Of a stretch of DNA of 64,000 nt, positions 18,486 through 27,083 are shown one piece after another. Within the stretch, counting starts at the first letter, position 1. Each line of letters starts with the position of its first letter. Source of the DNA: Mycobacterium ostraviense (GTDB taxonomy: Bacteria; Actinomycetota; Actinomycetes; Mycobacteriales; Mycobacteriaceae); the NCBI RefSeq assembly GCF_002705925.1, contig NZ_NKRE01000001.1, positions 4,604,931-4,668,930 of the forward strand, given 5' to 3'. The notes beneath the pieces are model-generated. The model saw only the letters and a program-made list of their open reading frames with translations, did no database searches and was not told the DNA's origin. Both the position numbers and the translations under genes were made by a program.

Positions 18486-19699
18486 GGAAGATCATGGGGC
18501 ACTTGAATTACCAGCCGATCGACGTCGACAACCACTACTACGAACCACTGGATGCCTTCACCCGCCATCTGGACAAGCGGTTTCGCCGCCGTGGTGTGCA
18601 GATGTTCAGCGACGGCCGCCATACCCAGGCGATCATCGGCGACCGCGTCAACCGATTCATCCCCAATCCGACCTTCGATCCGATCATCGTGCCGGGCTGC
18701 CTGGACGTGCTGTTCCGCGGCGAGATTCCCGAGGGCGTCGACCCGGCGTCGCTGATGAAGGTCGAGAAGCTGGAATTGCGGCCGGAGTACCAGCACCGGG
18801 ACGCACGCGTTGCTGTGCTCGAAAGCCAAGGCATCGAAACGATTCTGGTGTTCCCGACCTTCGGCTGTGGAGTCGAGGAAGCACTCAGGGGTGACATCGA
18901 GGCGACGATGGCATCCCTGCATGCCTTCAACCTGTGGCTCGACGAGGATTGGGGTTTCGACCGCCCGGACCATCGCGTCCTTGCCGCGCCAATGATTTCG
19001 TTGGCCGACCCCGAAGAAGCGGTCAGAGAAATCGATTTCGTGCTCGCACGCGGTGCACGACTGGTGCATGTGCGTCCGGCGCCGGTTCCTGGTATTCCGA
19101 AGAACCGCTCGCTGGGCCACCGCTCGCACGACCCGGCCTGGGCGCGGCTAGCCGAAGCCGGCGTGCCGGTGGCCTTCCACCTGGGCGACAGCGGCTACCT
19201 GAAAATCGCTGCGATGTGGGGCGGAAAGGAAACCTTCGAGCCGTTCTCGGCCCCGCCCGACCCGCTGGACAAGATACTCGTCGACGACCGTGCCATCCAT
19301 GACACCATGGCTTCGCTGATCGTCCACGGTGTTTTCGATCGTCATCCCGCACTCCGGGTCGCCAGCATCGAGAACGGCTCGGAATGGGTGCATCGGCTCG
19401 CCAAGCGGCTCAAGAAGCTGGCTAACCAGCATCCGCGCTCGTTTCCTAACGATCCCGTCGATACGTTGCGCGAGCACGTGTGGGTGTCACCGTACTACGA
19501 GGAAGATCTCGAGTTGCTGGCCGGCAAGATCGGCGTCGATCGCATTCTGTTCGGATCGGACTGGCCCCACGGCGAAGGTCTGGAGTCACCCCTGTCGTTC
19601 ACCGGGGAACTTGCCGCGTTCAGCGAAGTCGACACCCGAAAGATTATGCGCGACAACGCCGTGGCCTTCCTCGGCATCACGGTGTCCTCGGTGGCCTAG
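18482..19699 (+). CDS. Amidohydrolase (PF04909-type), probably decarboxylase or hydrolase
   Basis: A 405-residue TIM-barrel metal enzyme of the amidohydrolase-2 family. Metal-site elements are present: DVDNHYYEP at the N-terminus, VAFHLGDSGY in the middle, ASIENGSEW, and the C-terminal FGSDWPHGEGL with the conserved Asp. Family members are often decarboxylases or hydrolases of aromatic acids. It closely resembles the enzyme at 47689-48894 (shared VRPAPVPG, DSGY, IENG and SDWPH-EGL blocks), so the two are paralogues. ATG 18482 overlaps the hydratase stop; ATG 18494, which follows GAGGAAG closely, is an alternative. Confidence 0.88.
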   Translation: MRKIMGHLNYQPIDVDNHYYEPLDAFTRHLDKRFRRRGVQMFSDGRHTQAIIGDRVNRFIPNPTFDPIIVPGCLDVLFRGEIPEGVDPASLMKVEKLELRPEYQHRDARVAVLESQGIETILVFPTFGCGVEEALRGDIEATMASLHAFNLWLDEDWGFDRPDHRVLAAPMISLADPEEAVREIDFVLARGARLVHVRPAPVPGIPKNRSLGHRSHDPAWARLAEAGVPVAFHLGDSGYLKIAAMWGGKETFEPFSAPPDPLDKILVDDRAIHDTMASLIVHGVFDRHPALRVASIENGSEWVHRLAKRLKKLANQHPRSFPNDPVDTLREHVWVSPYYEEDLELLAGKIGVDRILFGSDWPHGEGLESPLSFTGELAAFSEVDTRKIMRDNAVAFLGITVSSVA

Positions 19700-19708
19700 G
19701 GAAAAGTC

Positions 19709-21328
19709 GTGCCCCAGTGGACTATCGGCGCCGTGCTGGACGCCATCGCGCAGGTCATCCCGGATCGCCAGATGACGGTGTGCGGTCCGCGCCGCAGCAC
19801 GTTCGCCGAGTCGGCCGCACGAACCAACCGGTTGGCAAACTACCTGCACGGCAACGGCTTCGGAGCCCGCCGACCGCGTGAGTCGCTGCAGCGGTGGGAA
19901 TGCGGTCAGGACCGGGTTGCCCTGATCATGCACAACGACCTGTATCCCGACATGGTGATCGGCTGCCTCAAGGCGCGCGTCGTGCCGGTCAACGTGAACC
20001 ACCACTACTCGCCGTGTGAGATCGCTGAGCTGCTCGACTATGTCAAGCCGCGGGGCGTCATCTACCATCGTTCGCTCGGTGCCCGGTTCGCCGAAGTGTT
20101 GCCGCCCGACCGGGCCGAGCTACTGATATCCGTCGACGACGCGAGCGGCGCTGCCGAACTGCCGGGCGCGGTTTCGCTCGACGACGCGCTGGCTGCCTGT
20201 GACGATGACCGCACTGTCGCGGGTTCGCCGGACGATCTGATCATGATGTGCACCGGTGGAACGACCGGACGCCCCAAGGGAGTGCTATGGCGCCAAAGCG
20301 ATATCTACGTGACGTCGATGGTCGGCGCCGACCATGCAAGCGTCGAAGAGATCCATCAGCTGGTGCGCGCGGGCGGTCCGCCGTGGTTCGCCGTTTCACC
20401 TCTCATGCATGCGGCCGGCATGTGGACGGCGTTCGCGGCTCTTCTGCACGGCCTCACCGTCGTCATGTACGACGACCGCGACAAGCTCGACGCGCGGTCG
20501 GTCTGGGCGACCGCCCAGCGCGAACGGGTGGGCATGATCACCATGGTCGGCGACGCATACGCCGGGCCGCTGGTCGCCGAGCTGCGGAACCGTACCTACG
20601 ACCTGTCGTCGGTGCACTCGATCGGCACGGGCGGGGCGGCCACCAACGCGAAATACAAACGGGCACTGATGGAGTTGCTGCCGCAGGCCACCATCATCGA
20701 GGGCTACGGCTCGTCGGAGACCGGCAACATGGCATTCGGGTACAGCCGCGACGGAACCGCCAGCGAAACCTTCGAACCCAGAGTAGGCGCTACCGTCGTC
20801 TCCGCGGACCGCAGCCGATTCCTGCGGCCCGGCGAGTCCGAGATCGGCTGGGCGGCCAGAATAGGCCGGATTCCACTGGGATACTTCAACGACGCCGAAG
20901 CCACCCAACGCACCTTCCCCGAGATCGACGGCCAGCGGGTGGTGATACCGGGTGACCGGGCCTGCCTCGAGAAGGACGGAACCATCCGGTTATTCGGCCG
21001 CGATTCCCTGGTGGTGAACACCGGCGGCGAGAAAGTGTTCGTCGAAGAGGTCGAGGAGGTACTGCGCACACATCCCGGCGTTGCCGATGCCGTGGTGCTA
21101 GGACGGCCCAGCGAGCGCTGGGGACAGGAAGTGGTCGCGCTCGTCGCGTTGCGTCCGGATGCCTGCGTGGTCGAACCGGAGCTGTATGCCTTCTGCACCT
21201 CGCAGCTCGCGCATTTCAAGGCCCCCAAGGCGTTCCTATTCGTCGAGCACATCCAGCGTCTGGGCAACGGCAAGCCGAACTATCGGTGGGCCAGAGAGCA
21301 AGTGACGCGGCGGGTTCCGGCACCATGA
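19709..21328 (+). CDS. Acyl-CoA ligase (FadD-like, AMP-binding)
   Basis: A 539-residue ANL-superfamily ligase that activates a carboxylic acid through an acyl-AMP. The phosphate-binding loop MMCTGGTTGRPKG is at about residue 178, the GYGSSETG motif follows in the middle, and the C-terminal domain has the hinge and catalytic lysine region ending in RLGNGKPNYRW. GTG 19709 is the start. The gene overlaps the next amidohydrolase gene by four bases. Placement between two amidohydrolases and before a two-subunit acyl-CoA dehydrogenase suggests that the acid released by the hydrolases is activated here. Confidence 0.92.
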   Translation: MPQWTIGAVLDAIAQVIPDRQMTVCGPRRSTFAESAARTNRLANYLHGNGFGARRPRESLQRWECGQDRVALIMHNDLYPDMVIGCLKARVVPVNVNHHYSPCEIAELLDYVKPRGVIYHRSLGARFAEVLPPDRAELLISVDDASGAAELPGAVSLDDALAACDDDRTVAGSPDDLIMMCTGGTTGRPKGVLWRQSDIYVTSMVGADHASVEEIHQLVRAGGPPWFAVSPLMHAAGMWTAFAALLHGLTVVMYDDRDKLDARSVWATAQRERVGMITMVGDAYAGPLVAELRNRTYDLSSVHSIGTGGAATNAKYKRALMELLPQATIIEGYGSSETGNMAFGYSRDGTASETFEPRVGATVVSADRSRFLRPGESEIGWAARIGRIPLGYFNDAEATQRTFPEIDGQRVVIPGDRACLEKDGTIRLFGRDSLVVNTGGEKVFVEEVEEVLRTHPGVADAVVLGRPSERWGQEVVALVALRPDACVVEPELYAFCTSQLAHFKAPKAFLFVEHIQRLGNGKPNYRWAREQVTRRVPAP

Positions 21329-22155
21329 CGCACAAAGTGATCGACTGCCTGGTAAACGTCCACTTCGGCGAGGCCGGATCCCAGCCGACCTGGATGCTCA
21401 AGGTTCGCGACGACTACTTCAAGGGCCCCGAGTCGATGTTCGAACCGGTCGACCTCTCCGCGCTGCTCGCCGAGATGGACGAGCAGGGGGTGCACAAAGC
21501 GATCCTGATGGATTCGCTGGCCAACCCGTCCGCCACCGCGCGCGCGTTCGTCGAAGCCAAGCCTGATCGGTTCGCGCTGGCCATGGGTGGAGTCAACCTG
21601 CTGCGTCCGGTCAAGCCGTTGCGCGAACTGAGCGCCATCGTCAGCGACCTGCCCGTCGCGTATGCCGTTGTCGGGCCCAGCTTTTGGGGAGACGGGCAAT
21701 ACCCGCCCAGCGACGCCGTCTACTATCCGCTCTACGCCAGGTGCGCCGAACTCGACCTTCCGCTGTGCGTCAACACCGGCATACCCGGACCGCCGATCCC
21801 CGGAGAAGTACAGCATCCGATGCATCTCGACCGGGTGTGCGTACGGTTTCCGGAGCTGCGGCTGTGCATGATCCACGGCGCCGATCCATGGTGGGACGTG
21901 GCGATCCGGCTGCTGCTCAAGTACGCCAACCTGCGGCTGATGACCTCGGCATGGTCGCCCAAACGGCTGCCGGAAAGCCTGCTGCATTACCTGCGGACCC
22001 GGGGCCAGAACAAGGTGATCTTCGCTTCTGATTGGCCGGTGTTGCCGATGCGCAGGGTCATACCCGAGGCGCTGGCCCTGGACCTGCCGTCCGACGTCCT
22101 GCAGAACTACCTCTACGACAACGCCCGAGAATTCTTCTTCGGTGAGGAGCGCTGA
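21325..22155 (+). CDS. Amidohydrolase (PF04909-type), shorter paralogue
   Basis: A 276-residue member of the amidohydrolase-2 family, shorter than the 401-405-residue paralogues. It starts MTHKVIDCLVNVHFGEAG, a variant of the N-terminal metal motif in which only one histidine position is clear. It has CMIHGADPWW and the C-terminal FASDWPVLPM with the conserved Asp. ATG 21325 overlaps the ligase stop; the longer in-frame version reads into the ligase. The substrate is unknown; in the operon it follows the ligase, so it could act on a CoA-linked intermediate. Confidence 0.85.
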   Translation: MTHKVIDCLVNVHFGEAGSQPTWMLKVRDDYFKGPESMFEPVDLSALLAEMDEQGVHKAILMDSLANPSATARAFVEAKPDRFALAMGGVNLLRPVKPLRELSAIVSDLPVAYAVVGPSFWGDGQYPPSDAVYYPLYARCAELDLPLCVNTGIPGPPIPGEVQHPMHLDRVCVRFPELRLCMIHGADPWWDVAIRLLLKYANLRLMTSAWSPKRLPESLLHYLRTRGQNKVIFASDWPVLPMRRVIPEALALDLPSDVLQNYLYDNAREFFFGEER

Positions 22156-22157
22156 CG

Positions 22158-23222
22158 ATGGACCGTTTCGAATTGCGCCGGCTGGACTACAGCTTGTCCG
22201 AGGACCATATCGCGTTGCAGTCGGCGTACAAACAGTTCTTCAAGACCCACTGCTCGATCGAAACGGTCCGTGCCGCAGAGCCATCCGGTTTCGACAAGAG
22301 CCTGTGGGAGCGGTTGTGCGGGATGGGTGCCACGACGATGGCGCTGCCCGAGTCCGCCGCTGGTGATGGCGCGACGCTGGTCGACCTCACCCTGGTGGCC
22401 GAGGAGATCGGCCGCTCGCTGGCGCCGGTGCCGTGGATCGACCATGTCTGCGCGACGCGGCTGTTGGCGCGCCTCGGGATGCTGGACGCCGAAACCGCTG
22501 CTCTGGCCAACGGAGAACAGGTCGCGGCGCTCGACCCGCGGATCGACGCTGGGCCGGGCCGGCGGCCGGTTCCCGCCGGGTCGATTGCTGGCCATGTCGT
22601 CGTTGCCGACGGCGACCATATCCTGAGCCTGACGTTCGGCACGCAGCCGGCGAAGGTGGACAACATCGGCCGGCTGCCGATGGCCTGGGTTGATCCGGCG
22701 TCCGCTGACTCCCGTACGGTCGTGGCCCGCGGGTCCGAGGCGATGGCGAATTATCAACGGGCCCTGGATGAATGGCGACTGCTGATGGCCGCGGCGCTGG
22801 TTGGCCTGGTCGAGGAGACGATGACGATCGCGGCGGAGTTCGCCAAGACCCGTTACACGCTGGGTGTGCCCATCGCTACGCTGCAAGGCATTTCGCACCC
22901 GCTGGCGAACATGGCCATCACCGTGCACAGCGGGCGCAATCTGGTTCGGCGGGCCGCCTGGTTCTTGGACAACGAACCCGGCGAACGACCGGAACTGGCA
23001 CCGGCAGCGTTTCTGTTCATGGCCGAGGAAGCCGCGAAGGCCGCCACCATGGCCGTCCACATCCAGGGAGGCCTCGGGGTTTCGGCTGAGGCCGCCGCCA
23101 CCGCCTATCTGGTGCGGGCCCGCGGATGGCCACTGGCCGGCGGTGATCCGGGCGCCTGCGCCCGGCGGATTGCCGAGATCGTGGCCGCCCGCGAAACCGC
23201 GTCGCGCGCCGCGTGCGTCTAG
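22158..23222 (+). CDS. Acyl-CoA dehydrogenase, small divergent subunit
   Basis: A 354-residue acyl-CoA dehydrogenase-like protein with a divergent middle domain. It keeps the RYTLGVPIATLQGISH region and the HIQGGLGVSAEAAATAYLVRA C-terminal region, but there is no clear EGT(S)E active-site segment. It is followed 16 bases later by a full-length dehydrogenase. This pairing of a smaller and a larger FadE fits the heterotetrameric enzymes known from mycobacterial steroid side-chain catabolism, in which each subunit supplies part of the flavin site. GAGGAG precedes ATG 22158. Confidence 0.85.
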   Translation: MDRFELRRLDYSLSEDHIALQSAYKQFFKTHCSIETVRAAEPSGFDKSLWERLCGMGATTMALPESAAGDGATLVDLTLVAEEIGRSLAPVPWIDHVCATRLLARLGMLDAETAALANGEQVAALDPRIDAGPGRRPVPAGSIAGHVVVADGDHILSLTFGTQPAKVDNIGRLPMAWVDPASADSRTVVARGSEAMANYQRALDEWRLLMAAALVGLVEETMTIAAEFAKTRYTLGVPIATLQGISHPLANMAITVHSGRNLVRRAAWFLDNEPGERPELAPAAFLFMAEEAAKAATMAVHIQGGLGVSAEAAATAYLVRARGWPLAGGDPGACARRIAEIVAARETASRAACV

Positions 23223-23238
23223 GAACTGGAGCCCAACG

Positions 23239-24444
23239 ATGGACTTTTCCCTGGTGGATCTTTCCGAAGAGGACCAGGCATTCCGCGACGAGGCGCGCCG
23301 CTTCCTGACCGAGCACGTGACCGACGAGGTCCGCCGTCACGACCGTGAGACCGGCGACAACTTCCATGAGGGTCTGCACCTGAAGTTCGGCGCCGCAGGG
23401 TATTTGGCAGCGGAGTGGAAGACGGAATGCGAGGGTGGATTCAGCAGAGTGCGGCGGCGCATCTGGGAGCTGGAGAAGCGGCGGGCACGGGTGCCATGGG
23501 TGACGTGGGGAACGACCGCCATGGTGGCTCGTTCGGTGACGAAGTTCGGCTCGCCCGAGCTTATCGAGGAAGTATTGCCCGGCGTCTTCAGCGGCCATGT
23601 CCGGCTGTGCCTGGGCTACACCGAACCCGAAGGCGGATCCGACGTCGCCACCTGCAAGACCCGCGCGGTGCACGACGGCAATAGCTGGGTGATCAACGGT
23701 TCGAAGATGTTCACCACCGGCGCGCACAACTGCCAATACGTCTTTCTGATCACCAACACTGACCCGCAGGCCCGAAAGCACAAGAGCCTGACCATGTTTC
23801 TGGTGCCGCTGGACTCGCCGGGCATCGAGATCCGGGGCATCCGCACGGTGGACGGCGACCGGACGAACATCGTCTACTACAGTGACGTGCGCGTCGATGA
23901 CAAGTATCGGCTGGGCGAGGTCAACGGGGGCTGGACGGTCCTGCGGGAGCCGCTCAACGTCGAGCACGGCGCGGTCGCGCCGGCACCCGACGGGTTGCAG
24001 GACACCTCGATCATGATGCACCAGGCCGGCGTCATGGCCGAAGCGGTCGACCGGGTCGCGGCGCAGGTGACCAAGCCCGGTCCCGGCGGGCACCGGCTGC
24101 TCGACGATGGGTCGGTGGCATATCGATTGGGCCGCGGTGTCGCGCGGGTGGAGGCAGCGCTGTCGGCGCCGGGCATCTTCGGGCGAGTGGCGATCGCACA
24201 AACCATGCGCGACATCTCCCCGGATCTGATGGACATTCTGGGGACCCCCGCTGCATTGCCGTTCGGGGCCGACGGCGCGGCCGATGACGGCGGCGCCGAG
24301 TACGTCTACCGCTTCGCGCCGTTGGTCGGAATCTACGGCGGCACATTGGAAGTGTTCCGCAACATGATCGCCGAGCACGTCCTTGGACTGGGCAAGCAGA
24401 TCCACGCGCCGCCCGCTACCAAAGTTTCCTCGCGCCGAGCGTGA
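23239..24444 (+). CDS. Acyl-CoA dehydrogenase, larger subunit
   Basis: A 401-residue acyl-CoA dehydrogenase with DLSEEDQAFRDEARRFL at the start, the GYTEPEGGSDVATCKTRA flavin segment, NGSKMFTTGAHN in the beta domain and GIYGGTLEVFRNMIAEHVLG at the end, where a glutamate sits in the catalytic/flavin position. ATG 23239 is chosen; the in-frame extension overlaps the small subunit gene. It probably pairs with the preceding gene as an alpha2beta2 enzyme. The last codons lie within a long inverted repeat that may act as terminator. Confidence 0.88.
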   Translation: MDFSLVDLSEEDQAFRDEARRFLTEHVTDEVRRHDRETGDNFHEGLHLKFGAAGYLAAEWKTECEGGFSRVRRRIWELEKRRARVPWVTWGTTAMVARSVTKFGSPELIEEVLPGVFSGHVRLCLGYTEPEGGSDVATCKTRAVHDGNSWVINGSKMFTTGAHNCQYVFLITNTDPQARKHKSLTMFLVPLDSPGIEIRGIRTVDGDRTNIVYYSDVRVDDKYRLGEVNGGWTVLREPLNVEHGAVAPAPDGLQDTSIMMHQAGVMAEAVDRVAAQVTKPGPGGHRLLDDGSVAYRLGRGVARVEAALSAPGIFGRVAIAQTMRDISPDLMDILGTPAALPFGADGAADDGGAEYVYRFAPLVGIYGGTLEVFRNMIAEHVLGLGKQIHAPPATKVSSRRA

Positions 24445-24497
24445 ACAGGCTGCGGTGGGCATCGGCGTGTCGTCACAGTAGGTTCACGTTCGGCGCG
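24431..24497. terminator. Long imperfect inverted repeat between convergent genes
   Basis: Arms CGCGCCGAGCGTGAAC (24431-24446) and GTTCACGTTCGGCGCG (24482-24497) pair at 15 of 16 positions around a 35-base spacer. It lies between the convergent dehydrogenase (stop 24444) and carboxyltransferase (stop 24520) genes. There is no T-run, so it would be a non-canonical, bidirectional terminator or a protein-binding palindrome. Confidence 0.5.
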
Positions 24498-24519
24498 ACG
24501 GACGTTCGGCAAGACGACG

Positions 24520-26016
24520 TCACGGCATGATGAGCGTGCGCGTCACCGGTTCCGCGGCGGCCTGCCGGGCGTGGATGCCGCGCTGCAGCGCGGCCAGCAA
24601 CGCGTCCCGGGTTTCGCGGGGGTCGATGAGTTCGTCGAAGCCCATATGCTCGGCCGACCGAAACGACGCCTGCAGCTCCGCGTTTCGCAGCTTCGCGGAC
24701 AGCTCCTGGTCTGCATGTGAGGCGCGGCTGAGCGCCGCGGCACCCATGGCGCCCATGGTCGCGCCCGGATAGGCGAACGTCGCCACCTGGCCGTCGAAGC
24801 TGATCAGTCCCATCACCATGGAGCCGAAGCCGTAGGCCTTACGCAATGTCACGTGCAGCTTCAGCGTGGTGGCCGCGGTCTGCGCGGCGAACATCCTTGC
24901 CCCGCTGCGCAATACGCCGGCACGTTCGGACCGGCTGCCCGGCAGCATGCCGGGGTTGTCGGCCAGGAAAACGATTGGCAGGTGGAAGGAGTCGGCCACC
25001 ATGATGAAGTGTGCGGCCTTGTCGGCGGCGTCGGCGTCGATGGACCCGGCCAGCACCTGCGGCTGGTTGGCTACGACCGCGACCGGATGCCCCCCGAGGT
25101 GGGCGAGGGCGCAGATGATGGCCCGGCCGAAATGCGGTTGTACTTCCAACCAGTCGGGCGAGTCGCAAACGATATCGAGCACCGAACGTATGTCGTAGAC
25201 GCGGCGGTTGTCGCGCGAGACGATCTCCAGCAATTCCGGAGTGGACCGTGGGCCGGATGCCGAAGAGGCCGGCAGCGACGGCGGATACGACCACGCGCTC
25301 GACGGGAAATAGGACAGGTAGCGGCGAATGATATCCAGCACAGCCGCATCGTCGTCGGCGACATTATGGATGACACCGCTGGCCAGGGCGACGTCCGGAC
25401 CACCCAACGTTTCTTTCGAAATGTCTTCACCCGTAGACTCTTTGACCACGGGCGGACCGGCCGTGAAGATCGCGCCCTGTCGGCTCATGACGGTGAAATC
25501 ACAGATCGGGGCCACCAGGGCGCCGTGTCCGGCCGAGGCGCCCAGCACCGCGGCCACCGTCGGAACCCGGCCCGAGCACCGTGCCTGGGCCAGCAGGTCG
25601 GTCGGGCTACGTCCGTAATGGGCACCGGTGGGGCGAAACCCGGCGCCTTCGAGCAGCATCACCAGCGCTATCTTGTCGCGCAACGCCAGCTCGGCGATGC
25701 GGTAGCGCTTGGAATTGCTACCGGGCGCGATGGTTCCGGCCAGCGTCGTGAAGTCTTCGGCGCCCACCATCACCGGGACGCCGTTGATCCGGCCCCAGCC
25801 GGTGACGACCGCGTCGGCCGCGACCTCGCCGCCGACGATGGTGCCAAGTTCACGGAAAGTGCCCGGGTCGAGCAGGCGTTCGATGCGGGCGCGCGCGTCG
25901 AGTTTGCCCAAACCGCGATGCTTGTCGAGTCGCTCCGGCCCACCCATCGCCCGTGCCTGCCGGCGGCGACGGTCGAGGTCCTCGAGCGTCTGCTGCCAAT
26001 CCTCGGCTTTGGTCAT
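24520..26016 (-). CDS. Acyl-CoA carboxylase carboxyltransferase subunit (AccD-like)
   Basis: A 498-residue carboxyltransferase of the AccD/PccB type, with N- and C-terminal crotonase-fold halves. N-half: KLDARARIERLLDPGTF, GAGFRPTGAHYGRSP and an oxyanion-hole ASAGHGALVAP segment. C-half: GRAIICALAHLGGHPVAVVANQP, LADNPGMLPGSRSE and TLRKAYGFGSMVMGL. It would transfer a carboxyl group from biotin to an acyl-CoA, but no biotin carboxylase or carrier gene is in the window, so it must borrow one or act otherwise (some family members are decarboxylases). It is divergent from the LLM/P450 genes. Confidence 0.87.
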   Translation of the reverse strand: MTKAEDWQQTLEDLDRRRRQARAMGGPERLDKHRGLGKLDARARIERLLDPGTFRELGTIVGGEVAADAVVTGWGRINGVPVMVGAEDFTTLAGTIAPGSNSKRYRIAELALRDKIALVMLLEGAGFRPTGAHYGRSPTDLLAQARCSGRVPTVAAVLGASAGHGALVAPICDFTVMSRQGAIFTAGPPVVKESTGEDISKETLGGPDVALASGVIHNVADDDAAVLDIIRRYLSYFPSSAWSYPPSLPASSASGPRSTPELLEIVSRDNRRVYDIRSVLDIVCDSPDWLEVQPHFGRAIICALAHLGGHPVAVVANQPQVLAGSIDADAADKAAHFIMVADSFHLPIVFLADNPGMLPGSRSERAGVLRSGARMFAAQTAATTLKLHVTLRKAYGFGSMVMGLISFDGQVATFAYPGATMGAMGAAALSRASHADQELSAKLRNAELQASFRSAEHMGFDELIDPRETRDALLAALQRGIHARQAAAEPVTRTLIMP

Positions 26017-26042
26017 GCGTCTGTCCTACATACTGGATTGCT

Positions 26043-26050
26043 TACTGTAA
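26043..26050. promoter_or_regulatory. TACTGTAA element in a 44-bp divergent promoter
   Basis: The 44 bases between the starts of the carboxyltransferase (26016) and LLM oxidoreductase (26061) contain TTACTGTAA, a near-palindrome. Its TACTGTAA core also occurs upstream of the TetR/aldolase pair at 16545-16552. It is a candidate shared operator, resting on this one match. Confidence 0.3.
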
Positions 26051-26060
26051 AGTCGCTCGC

Positions 26061-27083
26061 ATGTTGAGCGTGTCCCGCCTCAAAATCGACGGGGGCATTC
26101 CCAACCAGCTCACCCGGGTCATCGAGGCGGCCGACGCGTTGGAGCGGAACGGATATGACGGCGGCTGGACAGCCGAGACCAGTCACGATCCGTTTCTGCC
26201 GCTGCTGCTGGCCGCCGAACACACGTCGCGCATCGAACTCGGCACCAACATCGCGGTGGCCTTCGCGCGCAATCCGATGATCGTCGCCAACCTGGGCTGG
26301 GATCTGCAGAGCTATTCCCAAGGACGGTTCATCCTCGGGCTGGGCACCCAAATCCAGGCCCACATCGAGAAGCGATTCGGCATGCCCTGGAGTCACCCGG
26401 CCCGCCGGATGCGGGAATTCGTTGCCGCGCTGCACGCGATCTGGTCCGCCTGGCGCGACGGCGGCAAGCTCCGTTTCGAGGGCGAGTTCTACACCCACAA
26501 GATCATGACCCCGATGTTCACGCCGGAGCCCCAACCGTACCCGGCACCGAAAATCTTCCTCGCCGCCGTGGGCGACGCGATGACCGAGATGTGCGGCGAG
26601 GTCGCCGACGGCCACCTCGGACACCCGATGGTCTCCCGGCGCTACCTCGATGAGGTGACCATGCCGGGGTTGCTCCGCGGGTTGCAGCGTTCCGGCCGGG
26701 ATCGCGGCGACTTCGAGGTGTCCGCCGAAGTGATGATCGCGACCGGCGAGAACGACGCGGACCTGGAGACGGCCGTCGCGGCCGCGCGCAACCGGATCGC
26801 CTTCTACGGTTCCACACCGGCCTACCGCAAGGTTCTCGACGTGCACGGCTGGGGCGACCTGCAGGCCGAGCTGCACCGGCTTTCCCTGCACGGTGAGTGG
26901 GACACCATGGGATCTCTGATCGACGACGAGATGTTGCGTGCCTTCGCGGTCGTCGGACCGGTCGGCGGCATCGCCGCCGCGCTGCGCGACCGCTGCGACG
27001 GCGTGGTCGACCGGGTGCTGCCGGTCTTCTTCGCCGCCTCGCAGGCCTGTATTCGAGCCGCGCTGAAGGACTTTCGGCAATGA
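26061..27083 (+). CDS. LLM-class F420-dependent oxidoreductase
   Basis: A 340-residue luciferase-like (beta/alpha)8 oxidoreductase. In mycobacteria this class normally uses coenzyme F420. It shows GWTAETSHDPFLPLLLAAE near the start, IELGTNIAVAFARNPM, GRFILGLGTQIQAHIEKRF and a PAPKIFLAAVG segment in the order usual for the family. The 36 codons upstream of ATG 26061 cross the divergent promoter and are not used. Its stop overlaps the P450 start (ATGA), so it may work with that P450, now frameshifted, on one substrate. Confidence 0.9.
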   Translation: MLSVSRLKIDGGIPNQLTRVIEAADALERNGYDGGWTAETSHDPFLPLLLAAEHTSRIELGTNIAVAFARNPMIVANLGWDLQSYSQGRFILGLGTQIQAHIEKRFGMPWSHPARRMREFVAALHAIWSAWRDGGKLRFEGEFYTHKIMTPMFTPEPQPYPAPKIFLAAVGDAMTEMCGEVADGHLGHPMVSRRYLDEVTMPGLLRGLQRSGRDRGDFEVSAEVMIATGENDADLETAVAAARNRIAFYGSTPAYRKVLDVHGWGDLQAELHRLSLHGEWDTMGSLIDDEMLRAFAVVGPVGGIAAALRDRCDGVVDRVLPVFFAASQACIRAALKDFRQ

